Part shown: positions 25,062-36,526 of the stretch, one piece after another
Layout: each line of letters begins with the position of its first letter
How positions within the stretch are numbered: the first letter of the stretch is position 1
NCBI GenBank assembly: GCA_036897445.1
Contig: JAYMTL010000123.1
Coordinates: forward strand, 1-59,420
Direction: 5' to 3'
Source of the DNA: Pelargonium tetragonum
Taxonomy: Eukaryota; Streptophyta; Magnoliopsida; Geraniales; Geraniaceae
Length of the DNA stretch: 59,420 nucleotides
Notes under the pieces: generated by a model
What the model was told of the DNA's origin: nothing
What the model saw: only the letters and a program-made list of their open reading frames with translations
Databases searched by the model: none
Made by a program: the position numbers and the translations under genes

Positions 25062-26716
25062 TCTGCGTTTATCGCTAAGGAAGGTGGAAACCTTGTAGGA
25101 GCGAGATAGTCAATTAGAGAATCCCCTACCTTTTTTTTAAGTTGGTATAGAAAAAGAGTAGCACTTTTGAAAAAAGAAAAAGGGCCTTTCCGAGTGCTAA
25201 AAGAAAAGCTAATCTATATAAGAGCAAGAGTTGCAAATGCCTTAGTTATAGGATAAGGAATAAGACTTTAACGGGATATCTTGGATTCTAAAGGAATTGA
25301 AACTAGTAATAGGAGATAGAAGTACCCTTCTTTTCGTTACACAACTATTAAAACCCGCTTCAGGCAAGTGCCGAGTAAATCCTTAATTTTAGGCCGGTTT
25401 CTTTAGGATAGGAATATATAGCCCCCTATACTTGCAAGAAAATGAGAGAAGAAAAGATTTTCATGCTTTTGTTTACAAGCGTGCGCTTATATCTTACTCC
25501 CTACCAATACCTAGAGATTTTTTAAGCTGGCTTCCTAAAAAACTAAAAAAGAAATAAGAAGTATATCCATAAAAGCCCTATAGGTCGGTAGTGGATCTAA
25601 AACCTTCTATCAAATTGACGGCAAGTAATCAAAGCCTTGGGTTGTGTAAACTGAGAAAGAATTTCTCAAGCGTTCGAGGAGGGGTAAGAAAGTGAAATTA
25701 AGAAAGGACTTTTATACTTCAAACTGTCCTGTTAAGAAATCCTCAAGAATATCTAAAGTCTCAGAATTTCCTTGTTATCAGCCTAGAGTATAAAATTTAT
25801 AAGGTACGTCAAAAAGTCCAAAATCTTGATAATTTATTCTCTTCTTTTTTTTTCATACTAGATTCTTTTCGGTACAAGTGCGGCCACCTATAGTATAGGA
25901 TAGGAGTTTTAGCTAGGAATTATAAAAAATGGAATTTAATGAAAACGAAAGAGTACAAGGAATACCAACTCGTTTTGTCACTTTTGTCTTTCAATTACTA
26001 ACTAAATAGTAGGAGTTCCATGTAACACAGTTAAGTTTCGAACCTCTACAAGTTGGCATTTGATTAAAACCCTATTTAATCTCATCCCTTTTCTTTCTTC
26101 AATAAATTCATATAATCCAGAGGAAAAACTAATGAATGATGCCATTCTTCTATTGGAACTTGATAAAAAGGTATAGATTAGAATGCTGCAGAGAGATCGT
26201 GGAATTTTATTATATAAGCATCGACTGACTTATAAAGCAGGAATCACTAAATTCTAAATTACAAGACGAGTAAGTTGCATAAAAAAAACATACCAAGTAA
26301 AAGTAATGATTAAGGAAAATCAGTAGTCATACAACCCACTAGTTTAGTATAAAAGCTCCATACCCTAATATCACTCTATTTTTGGGTTACTAATGGAGTA
26401 TAGTGAACAGGGAAGTTTCACTTTTTGCCTTTGACAAGATTCCTGTAGCTATGTATTTTCTTAATAAAATACTGGCGAAATCCAAGTTGAAATTATCTTA
26501 GCAGCATTCTCTTATGATGATGATGAGAAGGTCTATGACAAAAGAGGGATCCTCCGCTTCTACCAGAACCCCCTGAATTCTCTTAGAATCCAAGCTTGGT
26601 TTGCTTGTGTATACAAATTTTTGTATTGTTTTTAGTGCCCGGGTATCCCCCATTTCCAAGAAATTTCTTAAGTAAACCTAAGGGTTTTGCCTTGTACTTA
26701 TTCTAAAAGTGAAATG
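25062..26716. other. Non-coding; one weak T-arm near 26031
   Basis: No gene. On the minus strand 26031-26090 carries GGTTCGAAAC preceded by TTTTAATCAAATGCC, which resembles the 3' half of a tRNA-Lys, but the T-stem pairs at only three positions and no acceptor stem is seen, so it is not listed as an RNA gene. Confidence 0.45.
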
Positions 26717-26738
26717 AAATACTAAAATTTTAGTATTT
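26717..26738. repeat. Perfect 22-bp palindrome
   Basis: AAATACTAAAA is followed without spacer by its own reverse complement, and a partial echo (TTTTAGTACT) comes just after. It could extrude as a cruciform or bind a dimeric protein. No gene is near, so no role can be assigned. Confidence 0.85.
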
Positions 26739-29700
26739 TAGTACTTTACAACTGGAGTTATCAGCTATCATTGTAGTGGTCGAGTGAGTCCTAATTAGAT
26801 AAACACAAATTAAGAGTTGCGGAGGAGAAAATATTATTCTAATTTTAAAGGGATCCTAGTTTCTTTTATGTAACTCTTTTAGTTTAGGTGTTCTTTTTTT
26901 CTTCTTATTTGTCCTCTTTTGGCTCATATTTTTGAAAATAGTTATCTGTTCAAAACGTATCCTGGTAAAACTAAGGAAGGCCTCTAATTTACTGAAGTGG
27001 TACGTCCTGTGGAGGTAAGTTTAATTGCAGTGTGAAGGGGAAAAGCCTTTAGTATAGGATATAAGTATAATAAGTTAGCTAACTTGTCCTAAAATTGATT
27101 TACTTACGAGATCACTATAAAGACTCGGACCTTGACTTTTGTCTATTGAGAGATTCTAATTAATATGGAAACTCTTAAGTTATATTATTCACCTACGCCT
27201 TGATCGTAAAAAAATATGAAAAGTCTTCATCCACGAACAACCGGTTAACTATTAATCACAGATCTGACAGTTCTGCTTCGTCATTTACCTAGTTAATTTC
27301 TAAAAAGAGAGTATTTCCATCAAAATCATAACTCTTATGGAAGAGCTTCTTATAATATTGTTGTCCTTGTAGTTTTGCTAAATTTATATCAGTTATCAGC
27401 CCGTATTTTTTTCAATTTTCTGATTAGCTCGAATAGTCTTTATGTTCTATTATATACATATATAATTGTGCTAATTAGCTTTTCCCTATTAGTTTCAAAG
27501 CAAGATCTACTCGAATTAATATATTGTTAGTAAGTATATTGAATGAAATTGAAAAGAGGTTTTTATCTCTTTTGAATGCCATTTCTAAAAAAAGAACAAA
27601 AGGCTTTGTTACTTGCTAAAGCCATAGATAATCCCAGGGTTTGAGTCCTCTATTTCAATCTAACTGCTATACCAAAACCCTTTTAGGGCACTTCTAAGCA
27701 GGGAAATTCTTAGCCGCGTAGCTTCTTTACTATTTTACATTAAAAACAAAGCAATTAGAACTTCTCATTTTCATTGCCTGGGACTTCTCCTTGATATACT
27801 ACCAGAAACCCTAAGCCTAAGAGAAAAGTGGTTATAACCTAAGACTATAGTTCCTATAAAGCTAAACACTAATACGAGAATCATATATAATAAAAAGCAT
27901 CCTTGTCTAGACCATGAGCTTTAAAAGAGAGGCATTGTATTCGCTCTTAGAAATAGAAAGATAAGAAGCCCGCTTAGCTAGACTAGTCCCGGTTCTTTAA
28001 AGTAAGATAAGGACCCTCTGTTAATAAACAAAAAGAAGATAGTTTGTCATTAAATTACTCAAGGACTTAGTGTAGAATCAGAGTGAGTATAGAGCAAAGC
28101 GCAATCCTTGTGAGTGTACATCAATTATATAAAGGTCAAATTCAAAAGCTCCTTACCCTACTTAGTCAAACAATATTATACCCATACTTTACCGGGCTCC
28201 ACTAATGGTGTCCCACTCCTGCTTATTCAAACCTAAATTGAAATATAGGAAGAATAGCTACTAAGAGGAATAAAAAGAATAATGATACCTATTAATTATA
28301 AGGGGATTCCAATACATAGGTCATACAACACGGTAAAGTCAGTTCACAAGGATCAACCTTACAACAAAAAGATAGGTTTTAAAATCTTAGTTTACTTCAT
28401 AAGTACTACATATCATACTCTGCCTTTTTGGGAATCTTGACTCAAAGGTAGGTAGTGACTGCTTATATATTCTCTAGTTTGACTCGCCTTCAATTTCAGG
28501 AGGAAAGAGGTCTATAGATTCTGCTATAATTAAACTCTTTTCAGAGGAATTCCTTTTTGTATGATTCTATATAAAAAGCTTTTCAATAGCAAGAGAAGCT
28601 AAAAAGGTAGGCTATTGATTAGAATCTCCAACACCCAGCGTATACATAAGGAATGCTAGCTAGAAATTTTTTTGATATAAGCGTGAGGGCTTCACTCCAT
28701 TAGGTCAATTTTAGTAAGAGTGTTGTGAAACGGATTAGTCTAATAACTAGTTCAATGCTAAATAGCCAGTTGTCTGGATAGGGACGCAGAAAACACCAAA
28801 ATAGAATTAGCTAAGTAAGAAATAAGAGCTCGGAGGGAAAGGATACCCGTAATATTTATAACATATAACAACAAAAATATGAAAAACTAGCTTACTAACA
28901 CTAATACTAAGAAACAGGTTGCTCTAGTTACTTAAAAGAGTCCTGTTACTATCGTTCAAAAGAGTAGGCGTTGATAACTATACTAAGATTTGGTTCTATA
29001 TTATAGAGAATTCACTTAGCTTTCTGCTTTATAATGGGAACCCTCCTATCATTTTATTGTAAATCATGAGAGTAGCTGTAATATAATTAGGATCCCGCAC
29101 TCAGTAGTAATAAAGCATACGTTATTAAAAAGAATTTTGAAAAGTTTCCCTCGTAAATTATGCATGTTATGAAGTATATCAATTCTTTTTAGTCAATAAT
29201 ACTGAACCCGCTCGTTTAACTATTATGCTACAGAAAATTCTATTTTTCTATTTCCATACCCTTACATTTATGAACACGTATAATTACTTTATAAATATAT
29301 TAAGGGTCAGAATGAAAATTGTTATAAACCCGAACGATAAGGATACTCCTGTATTTTACGAGATCAAGAGAATCAAAAGAAAAGGATTAAATGTATGCTT
29401 CTATAGTAGAGAATTCTTGTTAGATATAAGATAGTAAAGTGTAAAAGAATCTAACTACTCCCTTCATAGGAGACTATTCAGAGCTAAAAATCTCTTTGTA
29501 TATAAGTTATTGAACTTGGCCTAATTTATAAGAGTAAACTTCCCCTATTTCTTCGTGAAACTATCTAATATAAATAGGCAATACCCGGCATTTAGAGATA
29601 GCGAGGATTTTAGGTTTCTTATCTTTAGTTGTAAACTTGGAATCTAGGAAATATATATAATCTTTTCATCACTAAGAGCTAGTACAGGAAATACACTTTA

Positions 29701-30678
29701 CAGTAATTAAAAACTGGAATCCTTATAATCTTCTATCGTAATAGTCTTTACAAAAAGAAATATGAGTATTTAGTACTTTAGACCAAGGAATAACACTCAA
29801 ACAAAAGGAAATATAGCATACAAAAAAAAGATATCCTATTCTTTATTAAAGCATTTAAGCAACCTTTTCTTGAGTCAAAGCTACTTAATATTATATTCTA
29901 CTTCTTACTATTATAGAAACCCTAAAAGAAAAAACCTCCTACTGAAGAAAGGGGGTATACTTACCATAAAATCTTATCTAACAGGACTCGGTTAGGAAAG
30001 AAAAAATGAGTAATACGTTCTTATTATTTTAAGGAATTAACGAAATCTTGGTATGTAATAAATAGGTATCTCTTCCCTAACCCTTAAGAAAATTCCTTTA
30101 GAATAGCGCTAAACAGGTATCATTAAAACTCGCTTTTGTACGGCTGAATTGAAATGAAAAGTAGCGACTTACAGGTTTCAAAATCTTTCAGGACCGGCCC
30201 GGGAGATTTTTTTATCACATTGCTCATGAGATTGAAAAAAAAGCATAAATAGTCGCTTCAAAAGAGTAGGTTGGTTTAGTATAAGAAAGAGTTGAACAGG
30301 AATCTGCGTAAAAGGAAACCTTGGCTAGTTGTACTTGGAAAAGACTCTACTTCAAGCAGAAACCCCTCCTTAATACTGACTCAACTATAGTCTTATAATT
30401 AGAACTTGATCCAAACTCTTATTAAACTAAGAAATCCCTTGCAAGCATGGTGTCTCGATAACTCTTTAATTGTGAGCTCTCCTGTCTCTCTAAGTCGAAA
30501 CAAAAAGTATGCCTGCCACTACACTAGTCAACATTGGAATGAATAGAGAGAATTCTCCGGAATGAAGGCTTACTATACTAGTTAAAGAATGTTCTTTTCA
30601 AGGACTTCGGGCTTAAACATTTAGGTTCTTTTTTATTACAATACTATATACTCAACTTGAAAATTTCCAACTTTTTAT
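26739..30678. other. Non-coding; a weak Ser-like element near 27610
   Basis: No gene recognised. At 27602-27660 on the plus strand a hairpin GGCTTT/AAAGCC holds TTGCTAA, like the loop of tRNA-Ser(GCU), and GGTTTGAGTCC follows like a T-loop, but T-stem and acceptor do not pair. The 69-codon frame at 29225-29434 is AT-biased, without recognisable domain. Confidence 0.4.
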
Positions 30679-30752
30679 ATAATTGGCAGGGCTTGAACCT
30701 ATGGTTCTAGATTAGAAAACGCGCGGATTTACCCTGTCCTATACTTCATCTC
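30679..30752 (-). pseudogene. tRNA-like element, Gln/Pro-like, degenerate
   Basis: On the minus strand GTATAGGACAGGGTAAATCC resembles the D-arm of mitochondrial tRNA-Gln, and ACCATAGGTTCAAGCCCTGCC resembles a T-arm (stem ATAGG/CCTGC, four of five positions with one G-U). Between them the anticodon region is replaced by a tight hairpin TTCTA/TAGAA, so no normal anticodon arm forms. The acceptor ends do not pair well. Relic or tRNA-like signal. Confidence 0.25.
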
Positions 30753-33700
30753 CATCGAACTAGACAGAAAACTATCTTGCTCAGACTACTTCACATAAGT
30801 TGTCAATATTAAGATTAAGAGAAGGCGTACTGGTCCGCTCTTTTCCTTATAAGGGAACTCCTTATAGCTAATGAAACTATAAAGCGTATGACCAAAGTTA
30901 TATATTCATTCCTAAATTTCCAACGTTTTGACTTAAGTACACCAAGTAGCGATTCTTTGACTTGGGATATGCTCTTTAATTATGCACTTGTTAATTCCTT
31001 AAAAGTAAGAACCTTCATTTGCAAAAAGCTGTCTTAAAACTAAATAGAATTTTTACGACGATTGGCCACATATATCAGAGCGCCTATTTCTGAATTACCT
31101 TGGTTTTGGGTAGTCTTTTTGTCACTTTCTAATCAGGATAAACAATATAAAGATAAACCCTAGATGTCCTAAGATTTGAAATGTTAGGGTTTATCATTTC
31201 TTGTATCGGAAATCAAAGAATAACACGACTTTCACACTGTTCCTACGATAACTTGAAAGGCTTCAAGAAGATTTTCAAGGTTCCTAGTTCTACAGGAAGT
31301 TCCCATAAAGTATACATTTTAAAATACCAAAAGTTATATGACCCGCTACTCTAAAAATGTCAATATAAAAGCTGAAATTAGAATATGAATCCATTTACTT
31401 TTTAGGTAAAGGGGCGCATCAGTGAGTACCCCCTTTTAGTTATACTACTGTCTTGCTATCTTAATGGAATACTTAGAATTTACCTACTTATAAGATAAAT
31501 TGAGTTCTAGTACGGACTACTCTTATAAAGAATGACTCATCTATTCTTTTCAGTAAAATCCCAAGAAAGATTTGACTCGAACGAAGGGCTCTCATTCTTA
31601 AAGTTTTTCGATGCGGGTCAGGTACTCCCTAACCGAGTTTTCCGGTAATTATAGGTCAAAGGTAAGTAGGTTAATAGTTTAAAGGTACAAGTTATTAGAA
31701 TAAGCCCCAGAAGCAGGTATTATCAAGAAAGGAGAAACTTACAAGTTATACAAGTTACAAGAAGGGGATAGTTACAGAGTCTGAATTATAAGATAAGAGT
31801 AGGCAGTCAGTAAAAAAGGGATGATTCAGTTATTTTCTAGATTTTACCAATACAAAAGACAATAATAAAGTGTAGGGTAAGGCTTCGTCTAAGGATTATA
31901 AAAGAGGAAAACGCAAAAGGCTTTCACTATTCTATCGGAACCCCTTAAAAGCAATGCTTTATCTATTTTGGGTACACTTTAAAAAAGAGTCACTAGTAGG
32001 CGCAGTCATACGTGTTACTTCAGATATGGCCCCCCAGAGTAAATATTAGTTCAATTCTAATGACTTCTCGATATTAAAAACTATAATAAAGGGTACTCTG
32101 AATTTCTTGTATATTGTTTAAAGGGCACCCGCATTCAATCCAATTTTTATACTCTTTGAACTCGGAATAGGATAAACACTAGCAAGAATCTACTATTTAA
32201 TTTAACAATAATGAAAAGAGATTTAAACTTTGAAAGTGTAATACTTGTATACCAAAAAAGTGAAATCTATCTCTCACTCATATAGTTTTGTGTTCTAGGA
32301 AAGACCCTGCTTAACCTCTAAGCCACCGAGCTTAAAAGGGACTTTGAGTTTTAAAGAAAAAATTCCCCGTAAAGTTTACTGCGACTGTCCTTTCTATGAA
32401 GTGAAAAAGATAATACCAAATGCTTAGGAATTCCTGTGATACAAGTACAAAGTTTTTAGACCCTGTAGTATAAACTTAACTTATTAAGGAGTACGTAAAA
32501 GGAAAGATTAAATTCACTCAAACTAGTTCTATATAAGGTAAGTAGGCTCCCTTAAACAATTTATACTGCTATTAGCTCCTTTAGTTTAGACTACTAAGTG
32601 TGCGCCGACTTAATATAAGTAATAAGCAGAAGTCCCTAGGATATAGAATTCGTAAGAAATCTCTCAGAGACTTTTATTCGTAACCCAATTATGGGGTAGC
32701 TATCAAAGTAGAGAAGCGCTTTAGAATTTAGGATTATATCACTGAACTTAATACTTACAATTTTTTTGTATTCTGAAGATTTACTTAAAGCTTTAAAGGT
32801 CTTTTACTAACAAAAAAGACATTTGATTAGGATACTTCCTTGCTAAACTTAGAATTTTAAGAAAAAAGGGCTCCAGTGGCTATATGAAAGAGTTGCTTAT
32901 CTGTTCAGTAAAGTTTCTTTATATAACTGGGGAATTGCTTCGGGTGTCTGTCAATGGGTTTTCACTTACATTAGATAGGGCTTAGCCTTTAATTGTGCTC
33001 AATGAGAACATACAGAGAAAGGCTACTCATGAAAAATCTTTGATAAATAAGGAATCCCATTTAATTAAATATTTCAAAAAGTAGAAGGTTCAACTCGTAA
33101 TAAGAAGTCCTTTTGCTTAGGAAAGACGATCGAGACAGGTTTGACTAGTGTAGCTATGAGTTTGAATTTAGTTTCTATTACCAAAGCCTCAAAGTTATAT
33201 CCTTACTTAAGGAGGCGTCTGTTTTTAATTTAATCTAGAATTGAGTTTTAGAGGTGCTCTGGGGCTTGGTGACTTAATAGCAGCACTAACTTTTATAGTA
33301 ATGATAGGATTTTCTTATAAAAATGTAGTTATATATTATAGTGAAAAGGATTCAAATAGAAATTTCGTTCTAATTTACCTAACTTTTAAGTATAGTATAA
33401 ACTTTAATATTAGAAAATCCTGCTACTGCAGAACTCAAAAAATTACTAACAAATTGTGACTCCAAATAAAAAGAATTGTTAAGCTGTGGGTATTCATTAT
33501 ATTATAACGGTAATCTGCTTTGTCCTATCCGCCCTAACTTAAAAGGAATCCTATTGCATAAGGAGTTTGGTTTAGGTGAGTTTAATTTGGGGTTTTAGTA
33601 TACCGGGATTCTAGCCCTAAAAATGATATATAAAGTAGAACTTTAGCATTTCTAAGTCTGATGTAAGTATTATAATAGGTACCCCCTTTAGGATTTCCTC

Positions 33701-35237
33701 CTTGTAATTCTAGCTTGGTATTTCTAACAACTCTTTATTAGTATTTGTATAGTCCTTGTCTCTTTAGTAAGATTATACAAGAGCACCCTGTAATTCCCAT
33801 AACGTTATACTTATAAAAGCTATGTCTTAATATTATACTGGCACCCTAGAGTCTGCGTGACACAGATTCAAGAACTTTATGATACTTTAGCACTAAGTTG
33901 GGTTAGTTCACTTTGGGGCTCTATACTTTACTTTTAATAAAGAGGAAACTCTAACCCTTTTAAATATGCGATCCTCTTTACCCTATATCTGAGAGTCTCT
34001 AAACTGAAATTCGTTAGGAGCAAACCTTCTACAACTCAATTAATTCAAAGGAGAAACCTCAGGAACCCAGTATAGCTCAGACAACAGCTGCAAAATATAC
34101 ATATAAAAATAAGAGGTTAAAATGCTAATTTTGTAGAGCAAAAACTAGCTTCGAAAAAGAGGCCTAAAAGCACACCTCTAATAATATAGAAAGAAATTTC
34201 TTAAAACTCAGGTTTAGGGTAAACAGGGAGTAGATATTCATTTTAGTGTAAAAGCAATCTCGCGGCATCCTTTTTAGTTATTGGAATCTATAGCCTCAAA
34301 AGTTTTTACCATGGATAAGTTATCTACAAGACCTTACCCTTGGCGTGTCATAAAGAGTAAAAGGCTCTGGTTGGGTGGCGTAATCTTGCATAACATTATA
34401 GTAGTATTAGGCCCGTATTCCCTTGAGTTGAATTTTTGAACCCGGGAGAAGATTTTGTCTTTATAGAACTTTAAGTATTCTCTCTTTAAAATTTGAAACT
34501 TTAGTTCGAAGAAAAAGGGGCATATAGTTGTATTTAATAAGGATTCGTGTACTATACTGTATTTGTAATGGCCAACAACCTTTCCTTAAAAAATAGAAAG
34601 GAGTTTATCCCTCTAGACCCTGTAATTTAGTGAAGTATGTTTCCTTCCTTGGGGTCTTCTATACAAAACTTCTCCGAACCTCGTACTTCAAAAGCTAGTT
34701 ATATAACTTTTAGATAGAATCCAACAAACTAACTTAACTTCGTTACCTCTTTTCAGTAAGCCGGTAAGCATTAAGAAAGGTTTGTTTACCAAGGCAAGGA
34801 ATTCAGACAATCCTATAAACTTACAAAAGAAACTACTCTTCTGAGTTTCTGGTAGTTAAAACTTCTTCGCTCACCAATTTTTACAAAGAGGGGTTCTCTT
34901 TAGCTTTGAAGGTAAACTCATGTGGGAACCTAGCGTTTGTGAAAATAGAGAATCCGCCGAAACAAATATTCATTCTCTGGCTAAAATGAGTTGCCTTTCT
35001 TTGTCCCAGTCTAGTACCCCGAGTCTTCCCTTTTGTATTTCTTAACGGGTTTCGACTCTATAACCTAACAAAATGCTCCAACCAAACCTTTTTGGAAAAT
35101 ATAACAATAAAGCTGCTGAACTAGTACATATATATATTACGAAAGATTTTAGCTTTCCCTATAATAAATAGAGTTGGTTAGACTCTTTGCTTGCTGATTT
35201 GTTGAAAAGAACCCTATAATTATAGACTGACTGGTCA
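30753..35237. other. Non-coding, nothing firm
   Basis: A patch at 31.68-31.91 kb has the AAGG/TACAAGTTA style of the other basic-frame patches and is open for about 30 Arg-rich codons (near 31685-31771), with ACAAGTTA occurring three times close together. The 72-codon frame at 33241-33459 has a hydrophobic N-terminal half but no family motif. The rest shows nothing. Confidence 0.45.
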
Positions 35238-35257
35238 CTTAATTGCATTACCTCTAT
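35238..35257 (-). repeat. ATAGAGGTAATGCAATTAAG word, site 4 (minus strand)
   Basis: On the minus strand this is an exact 20-base copy of 42276-42295, which lies on the plus strand 7 kb away, so the two form a perfect inverted pair. Both carry C in place of T at the variable position of the word. Confidence 0.8.
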
Positions 35258-35832
35258 CTATAAGGGATAACAGCAAGAGAATGCTTTATGAGTAAGGTAA
35301 GTCATGGAACTTCTTTAGACTTCAGAATATACGAGGAAACTCGTTTTAACTTTATCGTTAACACAAGAGTTTGACTCGTAGGTTCCAGTACTTACAAGTA
35401 CTATAGGATCTTCTCAAGGGTTTCAGTAAATTATTAAAATGCATATGGCTACACAAGGTAGTACTTACTAGGATTCTTAGGATATAATAACCCTTATTTT
35501 TCTGACAAACATGTATTTGTTATGTGATTTTTTATTCTACTAGGTAGAGGTTCTTTTATTAAGTGTCTCCTTTTGCTGGGTTTATTTATAGAACCTGCCC
35601 GTGTTTAGTCCAAAAAGTCTAATAAAAAGATCCATTATGAAGCTAGGAGATAAGGTCTTGAATAGAGCCCTTTCTCAACTTTTCTTATATTAGGATATTA
35701 AAACCAGTAATTTCTTCCATACTATAACTAAATCTTGTGTATCCTTATTTTAACCTATTAACGCGTTTAGGGTTTGCACCTTAGCAGTTTACCTTCTACT
35801 CGAAGACTCCTTCCATTGCGAATAAAACTTAA

Positions 35833-35898
35833 CTTTTTCATTTGGTAGGACACATACTTTTTGATAAGAATGCCGCGGGTTCAATTCCTACAAGAAAG
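35833..35898 (+). tRNA. D-armless tRNA-like element
   Basis: Sixty-six bases fold into three stacked arms. CTTTTTC (35833-35839) pairs with AAGAAAG (35892-35898) at six of seven positions including one G-U. CATACTT pairs with AAGAATG at six of seven around TTTGAT. GCGGG pairs with CCTAC at four of five (one G-U) around a TTCAATT loop that looks like a T-loop. The 13 nt where a D-arm should be cannot fold. T-stem and acceptor abut as in a true tRNA. The central loop contains TTTTTGATAA, so the anticodon is uncertain (UUG or UGA). It could be a reduced organelle tRNA, a relic or a tRNA-like processing signal. Confidence 0.3.
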
Positions 35899-36466
35899 GG
35901 GCAAGTATTGACGTTGAGTAGTTTCTTTTAGTTCAACAAAACAAGTAAAGCCGAGTAAAATGGAATGAGTCCCTCCTCCTCTTAATTTAGAGAAGAACCA
36001 CATAAGTGTACGTTTCAAAAACTTGAAACTTTCTACAAGCAACCAGTAAAATCTTCGACTTAAGGTTTGAGTGTGAGCCAAATAAGGGCTCATCTCTTAT
36101 AAATAGGTTAGGTTCACGAAAACATCTTTCTTTAGTTTTTTTGTGAACTCAAAAGGGGTGCCTAGGTATCCTAGTTTACTGGCGTATCGCTCAGCTTTAT
36201 ACTCGAATAGAATTAGAATTCATGCCTACTTAGCAGATATACTAGCTTTAGTACAAAAGGATATCTTCGCTATATATTTTTAGTACACATTATGATCGAT
36301 AGTTTAGAAATTGAAAGAGTTATAGCATAGCGCTTCCAAATTCTATACTTGTTGTTTTGTTTCTCCGCGGGTGGGCGGAACCTATCCTTAACAACTGGAT
36401 ATATAACTCATTTTTCTTACCAGTATTCCCGTATAGTATTACCCCCGAGTACACTTTGGCATAATG

Positions 36467-36526
36467 TAAGGATAGCAGAGCTTGAACTAATGCAAAACCC
36501 TTTTTAGACCAAGGTTTTTACCTTCA
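36467..36526 (-). pseudogene. Short tRNA-like element without D-arm
   Basis: On the minus strand TGAAGGTA pairs with TATCCTTA at seven of eight positions, counting two G-U pairs. It is followed directly by a strong 8-bp stem AAAACCTT/AGGGTTTT closing a loop GGTCTAAAA, then by GCATTAGTTCAAGCTCTGC, which has a T-loop-like GTTCAAGC but only a 3-bp closing stem. There is no room for a D-arm in the 60 nt. CUA lies in the loop where an anticodon could sit. The fold is better than the sequence match to any tRNA family, so identity is open. Confidence 0.25.

Noticed and set aside
26031-26090. Lys-like tRNA trace on the minus strand
   Set aside because: T-stem of only three pairs and no acceptor; a GATTAAA/TTTAATC hairpin replaces the anticodon arm.
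27602-27660. Ser(GCU)-like anticodon loop plus T-loop on the plus strand
   Set aside because: T-stem and acceptor do not pair; likely a chance combination or very old relic.
29225-29434. 69-codon frame ending in a basic, protein-like half
   Set aside because: No domain recognised, and its first half is AT-driven Phe/Tyr/Leu composition. Kept as chance.
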